From Flectonema sp. DT1601 (taxonomy: Eukaryota > Euglenozoa > Diplonemea > Diplonemida > Diplonemidae), in the NCBI GenBank assembly GCA_964019425.1, contig OZ025840.1, forward strand, positions 124,001 to 188,000: a stretch of 64,000 nt of DNA, in the 5' to 3' direction. Under the pieces are notes generated by a model. That model saw only the letters and a list, made by a program, of their open reading frames with translations. It made no database searches and was not told the origin of the DNA. This document shows, piece by piece, positions 32,401 to 44,537 of the stretch (positions within the stretch are counted from its first letter, which is position 1; every line of letters begins with the position of its first letter). The position numbers and the translations under genes are program-made.

Positions 32401-35400
32401 TGTTGCATTCCTTGAACTTAAATCTGATGATATAATTTGATACGGATCACTACTTCTGTTATAAAATCCAACAGTGAAAGTAGTACCTGATGAGAACTCA
32501 GCAGTTGTAGCTACCCAGTTATTACATCCAAAAGAAACTCCTCCACACATATCTTGTGCTCCGACAGCGTTAGTAATGTTAATGTGTCTGCTTGGTTCTG
32601 AAGCTATCCATCTTTCAATGTTGATGTATGATTTACATGTGTAAGCTTTTGTTGATACAGGTCTTGAACCTATCGCGTCATCGGTTGAAGAGTATGTGTA
32701 TCCTACAGCATGAAATACTGCTGTCACTTGTTCTGTAGTTCTATCAACTGGTGGTGTCCCTTCAAAGTAAAGGTTGCTGAAGTTCGCTGTTGCCATTTCT
32801 CCCATTCTCGATGTTAATATTTCACTTTTACTTACCTGACCACCATCTCCATCCATCTTTAAAGTAAATTGATTTCCTCTGGTAGCAGCTGAAGCTGTAG
32901 AACCAGAAATGTGTTCAACATCACTTCTTGTGTCGGTGAATACCCACCAGCGAGGGAAGTAAGCAGATTGTCCTCCTGTTGATGTAGCTTCTAGTTTTAT
33001 AGAGAAACGATATGATTCTGTTTTAGTGCTTTCGAAGTTTGTCGTTACAGGTGTTGCTTTGTTGTCACCAGTACACCTGAAAGAGATAATTTCATCGGCC
33101 CATGTGAGAGTCCTCACTGCATATCCAGGATCCGTTGGATCTTGTGTTGAAATATGAGGACCAGCACCTAATGAGCTATGAAATGTAAACTCACAATTAT
33201 AACACGGACTGCTAGTCCTAAGAGTCCACCGTGCTCCCCAAGTTGGTGTCGCTCCGGCAATCAACTGAGTTGAGTAACTATGAATTAAACAATGGTCTCG
33301 TTCTGTTGATGAGTAGAATGCACATCCGGACAATTTCGACTCAGGACTTACATCTGGAATACTTCGAACACCATCTCTATTAACAGCTCCATTACTAGGT
33401 CCTGGAGTATTAATCAACGAAAACACATCAGCAAAATGAAATTCATCATTCACAAATACATTTGAAGAGGCTACGTAAGTTCCAGGAATAGCTGTTATGA
33501 CAATACCCTGTCGAATGGTACTTTTTACTGTTGAGGTTTTTATTAGTAGGGTTGAAGCAATTATTCTAACAGAAGTAAATATGCTAAGGGATACTTTTAT
33601 TTGATCAAAGTGTGTGAACGTGAATTGAATCTCACATCCAGAATGTCCTTGTATTGATGTAACAAATCTAGAGCATCCGTTATTACTAATGTGAACTCTG
33701 AAATCTAACACCCACTGTGAACCCACTCGAGCAGGAGATGAGAATATCGGAGTTAAAACCGCCCAAGGTGTTGCTATCAGATTATCAGGAGTCAGCTTTC
33801 CTGAACTATCCCTAATAACACCTATTACTCTGTTGCCAGGAGATGTTATTCGAGCAGACAACGACCAACCATCTAAACCTAAAGGAGTAGCTTCCACCTT
33901 ATTACCATCCTCATCAATTGGAGTATAGATCAGTCTGTATGGACATAAAGCTTCTAGGTATCCTCCTTCAATTGAAAAACCAGTGTCACTGGAACCAGCA
34001 ATTGGAAATGCCGGTGCCGGTAACTTATCAGGAAGTCTGTCAATTTCACTATCAAGTGGAATGACTGCTGAGACGTTAATTTTTGAAGGAGCTCGTCGAA
34101 TGACACGAATGACAAATCGAGTCCAACTAGTGTGGTATTCAAACTTTAGCAGCACCTCACCAGAATTACTATTCCCAGATAACAGCCTGGGTGTGAATGA
34201 GTAAATCGCCTTCCCTCCAATATTCCAATTTTTATTTAACGGCATTGGAGTCAGAGAAGTTCCGACAAGTTTTCTCGCAGAACTACTCGCGTCAGTATCA
34301 TAATAAGAAACAGAATAAGTTTCATTTGGTGAGAACTCTGTAGGACCTCCAAAACGAGCTTGGATTTGAATGGTGCAAAGCTGCTCACTGATACAGACTT
34401 TCATATAGCAAGTTGTACTAGAATCAGAACAGTCATCTGATGAAGTGCTATTCACCATTGGTTGGATTAACTTATCATCAAGAGTTACGGCAGTTGGAGG
34501 ATGAGAATCTATATTTATCCATTGTGGTTTTGAACTTATTACTGTTTCTGGTTGTCTTCCAGTTACAGCTTGAAATATTATCCCACACCCAAACATACTA
34601 TCTGGACACGATGACCTGTATTGAATATTAAGAGAGACGCTTCCGTCAATCATAAATTGTTTTAGTCCGTTTGGTTCCCATCCGTATTTTAAGGATCTTG
34701 AAGGGTGACATGCTCCATCGATATTCCATATTATGAATTCATTCTTTCCAATTAAATCACATGATAAACCACTCCAACTGGTGGTACTCTTACAAGTTAG
34801 GACTCTAACTTCATAGTTCCCGACTGGTAGTACGTCTCCGTTAGCATTAGCAGTTCTTACAATGAACTCGACAGAAGTACCACTTCTAAGTAGAGGTGTT
34901 CTGCTTAGCTTACCAGTAGTGTTGTCAGTGACTAGATCTTCAGGTATTTCTTCAATTGAATATTTAGTATCAGTTTCAGTACCATTGTATTCAATAAACC
35001 TTTGTGAGATATTATAAGAAAGATCTGTCGATACGACAAGTGATGAAGGAGTTCCCTTGGAACCTCCCCAGTAACCAGATTCTGTGTTCAAGACGTATGC
35101 TTGATATACTATTCCAGCCTTCGCAACGTGACTGTCAACTAATTTGGTGCTGAAAAATCCAGTTTTTGCTTCACCTGCTTTATAAATACAAAGCTTGTAC
35201 TGACCTGTCTCTGATTGAAGTGCCGGAGGTAATTGAAAAACTGATTCGTTTGATGAGGATGCTTGAGACCACGTGTCAATTATGTTGACACTCGCATTTG
35301 AGGTTCTTCCTAATTTAAACCAATCTGGTGGACCTGACGTAGATCCCAAAGGGAATGATGATGGAGCTGGACATACTTGAGTATCGTTTACAATTGTCAG

Positions 35401-38400
35401 TAAATCATAAGAAAACCCACCACTATTCTGAGTATAGCAATCGACTCCTTGTCCACCTACATTTGTTGAACACCACGATGATACTGATATTTGCAATCCA
35501 CCTGTCTGATTCGAAGCAACACGAACATCATACGCAGTTGAATTTCTACTTCCAGCTCCAATCTCTAAAAACGAAGGATGACTATATAAACTATAGCTAC
35601 CAGATTCTGATGAAGATAATTGTAACCAAGGCTGGGGTGTTGTGATAGTGCTGTGAACAACTTTATAACAAACAATATACTCTCCAGGATGAATTGGTAT
35701 GTGAAACATTGCTGGTATTTGTGTATTGTTTTGATTTTTTAATGAAGGACATCTAGCTCTTCCCTCAACACATGGATTCCGACCTGCGATATTTGAAGAA
35801 GATTCAACTGCGGGATCGGAACAGTCAGAAGATATTTGTTGCCATTTATTAACAGATCCCCAGTCAGGGTTAGTTCCGGGTAGTCTTCCTCCAGGTTTCT
35901 TAGCTTGAACTAACTTGAATAGATTTGATGGTCCTAATGCTGCGTCATAGCCGTATGTATTGAAATGAAAACCATATCCGATGCTTGTCAATACACCTGA
36001 AGAAGGATTCGTTACTATTTCAGTTGAGGCTCCTCCTAAAGCAACTGTATCTCTGGATGGACCTTTGTAAAGAGATGTGTATGGTCGTAGGGATAAGTTG
36101 AGTACCCAGTCACCAACCCTCGCACGTTCTGTTTTAAAACCAGATGCTACGAGTAACTGATTGCTAAATAATCCAGACTGAAGTTGTGACACCTCAACCC
36201 ATCTTCGTTCTCCAAAACCTCCAGCTAATTTAATATAAAACTGAGTCCTAACACAGACTTTGTAGGTCATCTGAATATCATTCTGTTGAGGTGGTAATGT
36301 AACTTTTAATTCAGCGATGTCACTTTGACCATTTGAAGGTCCTAAATCAGTTACTCCCTCAGCAGTACCACCAGTAGGTCCAAGGCCAACATGTTTACTA
36401 GTTCCCCACAAAGCTGTATTAGATTCTCCAGAATTACACGACGAGTCGATTGATATTATCTTCGCAGAGTCTTCATCATCACTCGTGTCGAAAGTGCCGT
36501 CACTTTTTGAAGGATCACAAGTATTGTTAGTCAGTTTACACTTTACTAACTTTACTGAACTTAATCCATTGTTTGTGGGTTGATTACCAGGTGTGACATA
36601 CCACCTGATTCCATTATCAATTACAGTGTACACACCAACATTCCACCACGACATCGTCGCATTCACATCTTCACGAATTTGAACGCAAAGATGATAATTT
36701 CCAGCCTCCTCTGGAGCAACAAGGAGGAATCTTAATTTCGTATTTTCTCCCTTAACTCCATACACACTTGATGTAGCAGAAGCGTATGGAGTTGCTTCAG
36801 TACTGGCAGGTAGATTAAGACAATTATCGTTACCAGAAAAGGGAAGCTTACGGACTAGTTTTGCTCTCATAAAACCATTTGGGAAACTTCTATCAGCAGC
36901 CATCCCCAGCATTGAAGCATCGAAGTTAAGATCGATTGTGAACTGTTTTAACTCACCACTAACGAGAACTTCTGATGTCGATGGTACTAAAGTATAACCA
37001 GAGGGTTCAGTCATCTCCCAAGCATCGTGAAGTATGATCCAATTTAGTGAAGAAGAAGGTTTTAAACAAATACTCCAAAGAGAGTTTGGTGACCACAACT
37101 GAGTTGGTAATTCCACAGCAGCGACTGCTTTACTAACATCGAATGCAGTGATGTCAAAGGGTACGATGTCGTCAAACAAATCAGGTGTGTTTTTTAGAAA
37201 AGCAGTCTCAGCAATGTTTAAACCATACATATCAGAAACAGTACTCCATGCTGATGAACATGGTGAGGTGAATATACCTGACTGTGACTGTAATCCAGAA
37301 CCTTCAATTGGACAATAAATAGACAACCGATCATCAATTAGGATTCCTTTATTATAACTCGTTGGGTTAATGTCACAACCCTTTCCTTGGCTAACAATTC
37401 GAAATAAATCTCCTGTTGTAGAATCTGTTCTTGAGTTTAGTTGTAAAGAACTGTCCTGGTCTTCTATAATAAAGATTGCTTCTGTACCAGCACGTGTCTC
37501 TCCCCATATTAATCTCATTCGTGTTAGTGGAGATGTTGTTGTTGTTAATAATTCTGATGATGGTTTTGTCCAATCACCACGTTTTAGTATATTGTCAGGC
37601 ATTGGATTGGATTGGTCATTCCATGCAGTTGTTGGGTTACCAGATGCTGTTAGCTCTCTCCAATTCCATGCTCTGAATCTCCAACAGACCCTATAGTTAC
37701 CGACATCTGGCATTATAACGTAATAGGCAACATTTGAAACAGATTTTTCATTACTGCTTGAACCTTCACAATTTGATTGTGAATAAGACTGGTTATAAGG
37801 ACATTCAACCATTCCACCATTCAAACTCTCAGCCCCCACAGACGGAATACTTTGAAATGAATTGTACGAACAAGGTTTTCCTGATGGTACCAAACGTATT
37901 GCTGTACCGATACTTTTATTTAATTGTTCATTATTTATTAGATCCCATGGTCGGGAATCTAACATCGTTGGTTCTAATTCACTTGAGATTCCCTTTTCAA
38001 CAATAATTGGTCCCCAAGTACTCGCACGAGTATCGTTTGCATACCAAGTAACAAACGGAGGCAACACATCCATTGTCGTGTCATCAATTGCGACTGTGTA
38101 GTTATCAGGAATAAGCATTTGTGAATAAGGATAACTTGACTCGAGATGAGTCCACTTAGAGAGATGATAACCAATTCCACTGTAATGGTATGGTAGTAGA
38201 CGAAGACCACTATTCTGAGGACAGTCAGAATAGGTTGAAGATGCTACACAAGTCCTCCGGTAGCAAACAAACCACTCAGAACCAAGTGTTGGTAGATATA
38301 AGTTTGAGAAAGTATTTTTAATATTCGACTCATCTCCGACTGAAGTAGTAGCTGTTGGATCTCCAGTCAGATCACGAGACCCAATTGGATACTCGCTGGC

Positions 38401-40014
38401 AGCATCAGCAAAACCGTTAGTTGAATCTAACGATCGATCCCAACAACCAGATGTTGGAAATGATGATGAACCTCCTTCAGTAAACTTTGATGACGGGACA
38501 ATTCTAAAATAATCACCTCCTGTTGGATTCCAATAATTAGCATTCCAAGCTGTTCTCAGTGTTGGAATAGTCGTAGTTGAGGTACTTGAGTCTATTGTAG
38601 AACTACCTGAAGCAGCAACACTCGATAAGAATCCTTCACTGCTATCATCAAATATAATATCACCCCAAGACCCTGGAGATAGATCATACATATTCCAACC
38701 AACTGGTTCTGATTTCAGTTGAAATGATAAATCCTTTGATGTTATGTCAGGACACTTACTGCTATGCTGTTCTCGACATCGATATATCTTTCTCCACATC
38801 GGGATAGACCCGACAGTAGTATTGTCAGATTTCCATGAAGCCCTCTGTTCTTTTGAAGAATAGCAAACATCATAACTATTTCCTTCTATTGATGGCAGTC
38901 TGACGTACACATATGCAAATGAGAAACTGTTGCTGTTTTCTGTTAGATAAACACCCCAACTTGACCAAGAATCGACGAGGGGATTTCCATATTGAGTTCC
39001 AAAGAGACCAACTCCACCTGGTGTAGCACCATCTTTGATTCCACTGATCGCTTCGTATCCCCAAGTTCCATCATGCTGTACGTAATCAGAACCTTTGTAC
39101 TTTTTATTATAATTATGTTGTTCGTAAGTACAAGCAGATCCAGATGGTACTATTTTCAACTGATCACCCATCCCACAGTCGATTAAATTAGTTTGACAAG
39201 TAGTCGACGAATACGTAAAATTATAAGACTCCCCACTAATGAGTTGAATAATTGCATACTGGTTGATTGTTGGATCAGGTAAGTTGTACCACATCTGACT
39301 CGCAACAGATTCAAATCGATACTGTAAAGTAGATGAAACATAAAATGGTACCCAAGTGTTATCCACGGGGTTATACGGAGGAACTTTAAAAATTTGAGTA
39401 TCAACGTTATGATAGAAGCAGAGTACGAAAGTTGTTCCAGCAGTTGGGGCCGTCATTGTAACGTAAGCAGTGTCCACATAGGATGTCTCAGAATAACGTT
39501 CTTCGTCGGAAATTCCAAATCCAGTCTGCTCGCTGATCGGGTTTGAATATCGAGAACAGTCTGCATCATTGTTTGCGTCCCAATTAAACATTCTAACTGT
39601 GATGGCAGTTTCACTGTCGTTGCTTTTAAAATGCTTTTTAACCTCTCCTTCCATTGAAGATGTGGTTAGTTTGATTCGAAATTCACGACCTTCTAATACA
39701 CCAGTTTGAGGATCAGGCGCCATATCCATAGTATAGTTTGTGTGTCCGGGTTGTGTTAATGTTTCGGAATAAGACGGGCTTAGAGAATATGTGGTAGTTC
39801 GTGTTGATGTTGGTAGACTCGCTGATTTTGAATAGGTCTTTGTTCGAGTTCTAAGAGATTCTGTTAAACTGATAGTAGTCGTAACCGTAGCAGATCCAGT
39901 TGGAATTGATTGTGAAATGGTCTCACTCGATGTAGAGGTCGCTGTATTCGTCGCTGATATTACTCTTAGAGGCCAATATAACAAAAGTAATATTAATGTT
40001 GCAGATATGCGCAT
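26482..40014 (-). CDS. Giant secreted surface protein, about 4,462 aa, probably GPI-anchored, three exons
   Basis: Exon 1 (40014-27264) is 12,751 bp; exons 2 and 3 are 27191-27091 and 27018-26482. Both introns are 72 bp, start GTATGT and GTATGA and end CAG; the spliced length is exactly 4,463 codons. Residues 1-21 are a signal peptide (ISATLILLLLYWPLRVISA), followed by a Ser/Thr-rich stalk. Residues about 100-1610 hold some nine modules ending in a [Y/W]-x-[V/L/I]-C-[Y/W/L/V/I] strand (GNYRVCWRF, EYIVCYKV, QYKLCIYK), several preceded by D-x-[F/L]-[R/K]-[I/L]-V. A second cysteine motif recurs later (PCYNCEFTF, ELCTLQLEL, RCSVQIDY, PCFRCDVSL). The C-terminus is a Pro/Thr stalk, then SQASAIGE and a hydrophobic end (SPLLLSLLLLLVVFTIV) with no basic tail, as in GPI signals. 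N-glycosylation sequons are frequent. Function unknown; adhesion or surface coat is inference. Confidence 0.9.
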
Positions 40015-40844
40015 CTTTTGCTGTCTTTAATCTGATTAAAATATTTGGTTAAACACAAATAAGGGAACATTTTTGTTTGATAAAATTGACATGTGAACAG
40101 AAGCAAGCCCTTTATCATTGAATGCCAAGTTTGTTTGTTTTTTTTTTTTTTTTTTGGTATGTTTTTTTTTTCCTCTCAACTTTTTGTTTTTGTTCTTTGT
40201 TTTTTGTTATAAAATTTAGTTTTTCTCCCAGCAGTTCTTATGAAAAGAATTTAGCTTTTTTTTTTTTTTTTTTTTTGAGAACTTTTTTTTTTTTTTTCCA
40301 ACAAAATTCATTTTTTTTTTCTTCTTTTCCCTTTTTTCCTATTCCTGAATGGAATTAGAGCACACATTACTTAAACTTAACATAAGAGCCAGCGTGTTAA
40401 GGTTGGTCGATGTAACCAAGTTTATAAACTTGGATTCCCTCTTTTTTTTTTTTTTTTTTATTATTTATTTTTGAAATCCTAACACTTGTACATCATAGTA
40501 AGCTTACGGGGTATCAGTTATTCGATTACCACACAACCGTAAAGACTTCCTCAGGCGTGAAGGGACGTTGTGACCATCAGTATTGGTGTTAAGATCCATT
40601 ATTCTCTTTATTTTCCATTTCCTTTTTTTCTTTTTGCGTGTTTGTTTCTCGCTTGTCTATTGTTCGGGCAACTTTTCCCAGTATGCCTAGAAGCGTCAAA
40701 AAAAAAAATAAATAAATAAATGAAGAAAAATAACCCCAAAAAAAAAAGGGTGGGGGAAAAAAAAGTGTAGGGAGATCAAAAAAAAACGCTATGACAGTCT
40801 ATGGGCTGTTTTAATATCGTTTTTATTTTTTTTTAAAATCCCAC

Positions 40845-40878
<34 letters not shown>

Positions 40879-41288
40879 AGAAAATCAAAGAAATTTTAAA
40901 AAAATTTTAAATAAATAAACGTCACACATGGCTCAAACACTAAGTAAATCGTGGCTGCGATTGAATTGAGATAGATTTTCGAAGCAGCCGACTAAAGAAA
41001 CAAAGACAAAAAAAAAAAAAAAAAAAAAAAAAAAGCGTGTGAATTCAAGAAACTAACTCTCAAATATATTTACGAAAGTGTTATTACAGTGAATTTCCAC
41101 GAAATGGGAATGAAATGGCAGAAGGAAGGACAAGGTTTTTTTTTTTTTTTTTTTTATTATTATTCTTGTCCCCATCCTGTTTGTTTGTTTTCGTGGGACT
41201 CATAAAACATTTTTTTTTTTTTTTTTTATAACATCAATTCTCATCAAAAAAAAAAAAAAAATAATAATAACACTTCTGCAGTGACTTA
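40015..41288. other. Intergenic gap rich in homopolymers
   Basis: About 1.27 kb between the start of the giant gene and the end of ubiquitin E1. It carries many A and T runs (for example near 40141-40156, 40258-40276, 40443-40459, 40850-40876, 41010-41034, 41136-41155 and 41211-41227). Between them are short less-biased islands, including a perfect 18-bp palindrome CCAAGTTTATAAACTTGG near 40420-40437. No coding frame or recognisable RNA gene was found. Confidence 0.5.
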
Positions 41289-44200
41289 TTAATCAGTGAA
41301 ACTGATGACGACTCTGCAAATTTTGACATCATCACCGTCAGCTGTCTTGAGCTCTAAGACTTTTGTGTCTGGAGGACTATCTCCGATTTCAACTATCTTT
41401 CTCTTCTTCAAACAAGGAAAGGTAACTGGGTATCCCTTTGATTCAATGTAATTAATAACTGTAGTGTCCATTCTTTCACTTAAAGGTGACGAGTCAGCTT
41501 TGTTGTCAGCTCCAGTATAGATCCATCCTACAAGGTCGAGTTCCTTCTCAGCTTTAAACCATTCGATAAGACCCTTAATAGTAATACTTCGAGGAGCAGA
41601 AATAGTTATTGTGTCCCAAGTTGTTTGTGGATCAGGTACGGCTACTTCATCAACATCCATGTACATTTCCTTATCAAATCTAGTACCTGAAGTAATTGTC
41701 TCTGGAGGAGCTGGTTCTGATTGAGAATACAATGGAAGTGCTAAGTTACTAAATGTGTTACGGAATGATGTAGCTGGTTTCTTTCCAATAACTTTGTACA
41801 TCTCAAGGCAAACGAATCCTGTAGCCATGGCAGTTGCGGTAGCGATGGCTGGGATAATACGACCAGCCTTTAGTTTAGCCTGAAGGAAGTCGATTTCATC
41901 AATTGTGTAGTTACGAGCTCTCAAGTTAGCGAATGACTGAATGAAGTCGATATGAAAGTTATCGTCCTGATCCTTCTCAAATTCATTGACGAAGTACTCC
42001 TTACCAGCAACTACTGCAGCAGAAACAGATTTCAGTGCGGCTTCTAACCTAGCCTTGTCATCTTCAGGGCTTGTTGGTGCTGGAGCTGCTGCTGGAGCTG
42101 CGGCTCCATCTTGCTGTTCTTCTTCACCTGTCTTTACTTCAGTTTTAAATGGTTGGAAGTTTGGAATCTTAACATCCTTCAAAACCTTTACGAAGTATTC
42201 CTTGTCACGGTGTTCTTCAGTGATACCGTACACCTTAGCTCTCAAGTTGGCAGCAGCAACTATGAACTTCAAAGCCATCTCATCATCAGCAGAGAACTCA
42301 AGAACTCGAGGCAGTCTCTTTGGAGGTGACCAGAATGGAGATCCTGATGATGTTTTCATATCAGCTGGACAGTTGTATAATAAAAGACTAATTCTATCAA
42401 CGAAGTACGATTGGTACTTTCTACGAGCCCATCCAATACACTGATCAAAGTTCTGAGCTGGTTCAGTAACAAGAGCATCAGTAAGACCTCCCTGCATAGC
42501 GCAGTTAAACTTTGGATCTCCAATCAGCTTATCGAGGATAGCTTCCGGGTTCTCTCCAGCAGCGATAAGAGAGTCGACAAACTTCTGAGGACCCTTCGCG
42601 AACTCATTAGCGTCTGTGGACAGCGTTTCGAAATTGCCAACAAATTCAGACTTTGCCAAACCCAAACAGTGATCAATATTATGAGGGAAGTTGTGAAGAG
42701 CGCATTGTGGTGCCTCCTTCTCTGGAGGATCTCTTGTGGCTCCGTAGTTCTCAGTCATACCTGGGATTACTGCTTGAGTGTTGCATTTTGGTCCCAACGT
42801 ACCCGACTCTAAGAGAGGCTTTCCGTAAAGTACACATCGGGCGTCGACGTATAGTCTGGCCTTCACATTGTCTAAGGCATTTACCACAACGTCTGTTCCG
42901 TTCCAGAACTCGTCGTCAAATACATTTTCAGTCTGTTGCTGAACACGTTCCGTCAGAGCCTTGGCCTTGAAGTCTGGGTTCATTACCTTTGCGGCTTTAG
43001 TAGCGGATTCGGACTTTGAGTGACCGATGTTGTGGTTTCTAAATAAGAACTGACGGGAAAGGTTTGATTTCTCAATTATATCATCGTCAGTCACAGTTAC
43101 ATTACCATCAGCACTAGCAACACCCATTAGTGATAAACTCTTAAGGAATTCACATCCCAAAGCACCAGACCCTACCAGGAATATATTTAAGTCGGTAATC
43201 TTTTTGTGAATTTCCTCTCCAAACACCTGAAGCTGAGCTGCGTAACGACTCTTGTCGGCCTCTACTGCTGGAGCTGGGTTTTCTGGAAGACATTCAATAC
43301 AGTCGTAATGAAACCACTGAAAGGTTGGGTGGAACTTTGAAGTTGCAGCCTTGATAACTTCTTGTCCCATGATACCTCCGAATATAGCAGCCATTGGTGA
43401 AAGAATAGCACCAGCACCACGAGCTAAGGATGCGATGGCCTTCTCACGACATTCTAACTCCTCAACTTTATCAGGAAGAGTAGAATTGATTTCATTAATA
43501 GCAGCCTTCAACTTATCAACGCCTCCAACAACAACAGCTGCTTCAGTTCCAATCTTATCGAGAGCCTGAAGTGCGAGGTGAAGGAATCCAGAGTTTCCGA
43601 ATTTCATTTCGAATACTTCGTTTCCGAGGAATTCGAGAACACTCTCGTCCCAGGCACATGCCTTTGGAGTTTGTTTTGAAGTATCGATGTCGGTCATACG
43701 ACCAGGTTTCTGAAGAGTAGCAGCGAGTGGTCTAAAGTTCAAAGTTAAAGGAATCTTTTTCTGGGTTACGATACCACCAGAAATGTAGTCACTGAATCCT
43801 GATGTGTCATCAATCTTGAAGTTCTTCTTTCCCTTTGAGACGTCTGAAATCTTACGAGTCTTTCCGTCGTTAAGTTGCGTCATTCCATTCACTTCCGTGA
43901 AGACGACGTGTTCATCATCGTCGAGATCGATAGCCTCGTCCATCACACACTGAACAAGAGCTTTCTCACCAGCCTTTGACTTTTGAATATTGTGAACAAT
44001 TGCTGTTTTCACAGCCTCACCAGTTGTGTCCAGACAAACAAAGTTGTCACCGAAATCACAAAAGACGGATCCAAAGACACCGTTTAGCTTTCCGTAGATG
44101 AAGTGTGCTGGTGGTGACAGAGTTCTTGCAGCACTGTTGATTTCTGTGGCCTTCTTGAGAGTAGAGTCACACAGAACAATTACATTAAAACCTTTAATAC

Positions 44201-44537
44201 TTTCTTCAGTCAAATCTGTTGTTAGTACCTGAACATCAACATTTGGGTTTAATTCCTGGAACTGTGATCTGCATGCTTCAGCTCTGTTCTTACCAACATC
44301 ATCTTTCGACAAGTAAAAATTGGAACCCAAATCAGCTAATTTTGCAACAGACGTGTCGTGCAGTGTCACTGACTTTACATTTGCCAGAATAACGTTCTTT
44401 GCGGTTTCAGCTCCCAATCCGTTCAATCCAGAAATCAACACTCTTACAGTTGATAATTTCATCATACTTTCTCTACCATAGACAGCCATCTGTCGAGACT
44501 GTAAGTCTTCATCGATAGGCTTCCCAGCAGCCGCCAT
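41289..44537 (-). CDS. UBA1: Ubiquitin-activating enzyme E1, 1,082 aa
   Basis: E1 adenylates ubiquitin with ATP and transfers it to its own cysteine, then to E2 enzymes. The layout is complete: an inactive adenylation domain (VLISGLNGLGAETAKNV, about 33-49), the first catalytic-cysteine half-domain, the active adenylation domain (LVGSGALGCEFLKSL, about 455-470, then DDDIIEKSNLSRQFLFR), the active-site Cys at about 613 in PQCALHNFPHNIDH, and a C-terminal ubiquitin-fold domain (from about 975). The length matches the usual 1,000-1,080 residues. An Ala/Pro/Gln-rich insertion (EEEQQDGAAAPAAAPAPTS) near 800-825 interrupts the second cysteine half-domain and is probably a surface loop. Start is MAAAGKPIDEDL. 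All key motifs are intact. Confidence 0.97.
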   Translation of the reverse strand: MAAAGKPIDEDLQSRQMAVYGRESMMKLSTVRVLISGLNGLGAETAKNVILANVKSVTLHDTSVAKLADLGSNFYLSKDDVGKNRAEACRSQFQELNPNVDVQVLTTDLTEESIKGFNVIVLCDSTLKKATEINSAARTLSPPAHFIYGKLNGVFGSVFCDFGDNFVCLDTTGEAVKTAIVHNIQKSKAGEKALVQCVMDEAIDLDDDEHVVFTEVNGMTQLNDGKTRKISDVSKGKKNFKIDDTSGFSDYISGGIVTQKKIPLTLNFRPLAATLQKPGRMTDIDTSKQTPKACAWDESVLEFLGNEVFEMKFGNSGFLHLALQALDKIGTEAAVVVGGVDKLKAAINEINSTLPDKVEELECREKAIASLARGAGAILSPMAAIFGGIMGQEVIKAATSKFHPTFQWFHYDCIECLPENPAPAVEADKSRYAAQLQVFGEEIHKKITDLNIFLVGSGALGCEFLKSLSLMGVASADGNVTVTDDDIIEKSNLSRQFLFRNHNIGHSKSESATKAAKVMNPDFKAKALTERVQQQTENVFDDEFWNGTDVVVNALDNVKARLYVDARCVLYGKPLLESGTLGPKCNTQAVIPGMTENYGATRDPPEKEAPQCALHNFPHNIDHCLGLAKSEFVGNFETLSTDANEFAKGPQKFVDSLIAAGENPEAILDKLIGDPKFNCAMQGGLTDALVTEPAQNFDQCIGWARRKYQSYFVDRISLLLYNCPADMKTSSGSPFWSPPKRLPRVLEFSADDEMALKFIVAAANLRAKVYGITEEHRDKEYFVKVLKDVKIPNFQPFKTEVKTGEEEQQDGAAAPAAAPAPTSPEDDKARLEAALKSVSAAVVAGKEYFVNEFEKDQDDNFHIDFIQSFANLRARNYTIDEIDFLQAKLKAGRIIPAIATATAMATGFVCLEMYKVIGKKPATSFRNTFSNLALPLYSQSEPAPPETITSGTRFDKEMYMDVDEVAVPDPQTTWDTITISAPRSITIKGLIEWFKAEKELDLVGWIYTGADNKADSSPLSERMDTTVINYIESKGYPVTFPCLKKRKIVEIGDSPPDTKVLELKTADGDDVKICRVVISFTD

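Noticed and set aside
40381-40560. Less AT-rich island near a T tract, considered as a pol III RNA gene
   Set aside because: Only a palindrome and a following T run are visible; no A/B boxes, cloverleaf or known RNA motif were found.
41986-42970. Plus-strand open frames opposite ubiquitin E1, and similar plus-strand frames over other genes
   Set aside because: They are antisense shadows of a strongly conserved minus-strand gene and have no recognisable domains.
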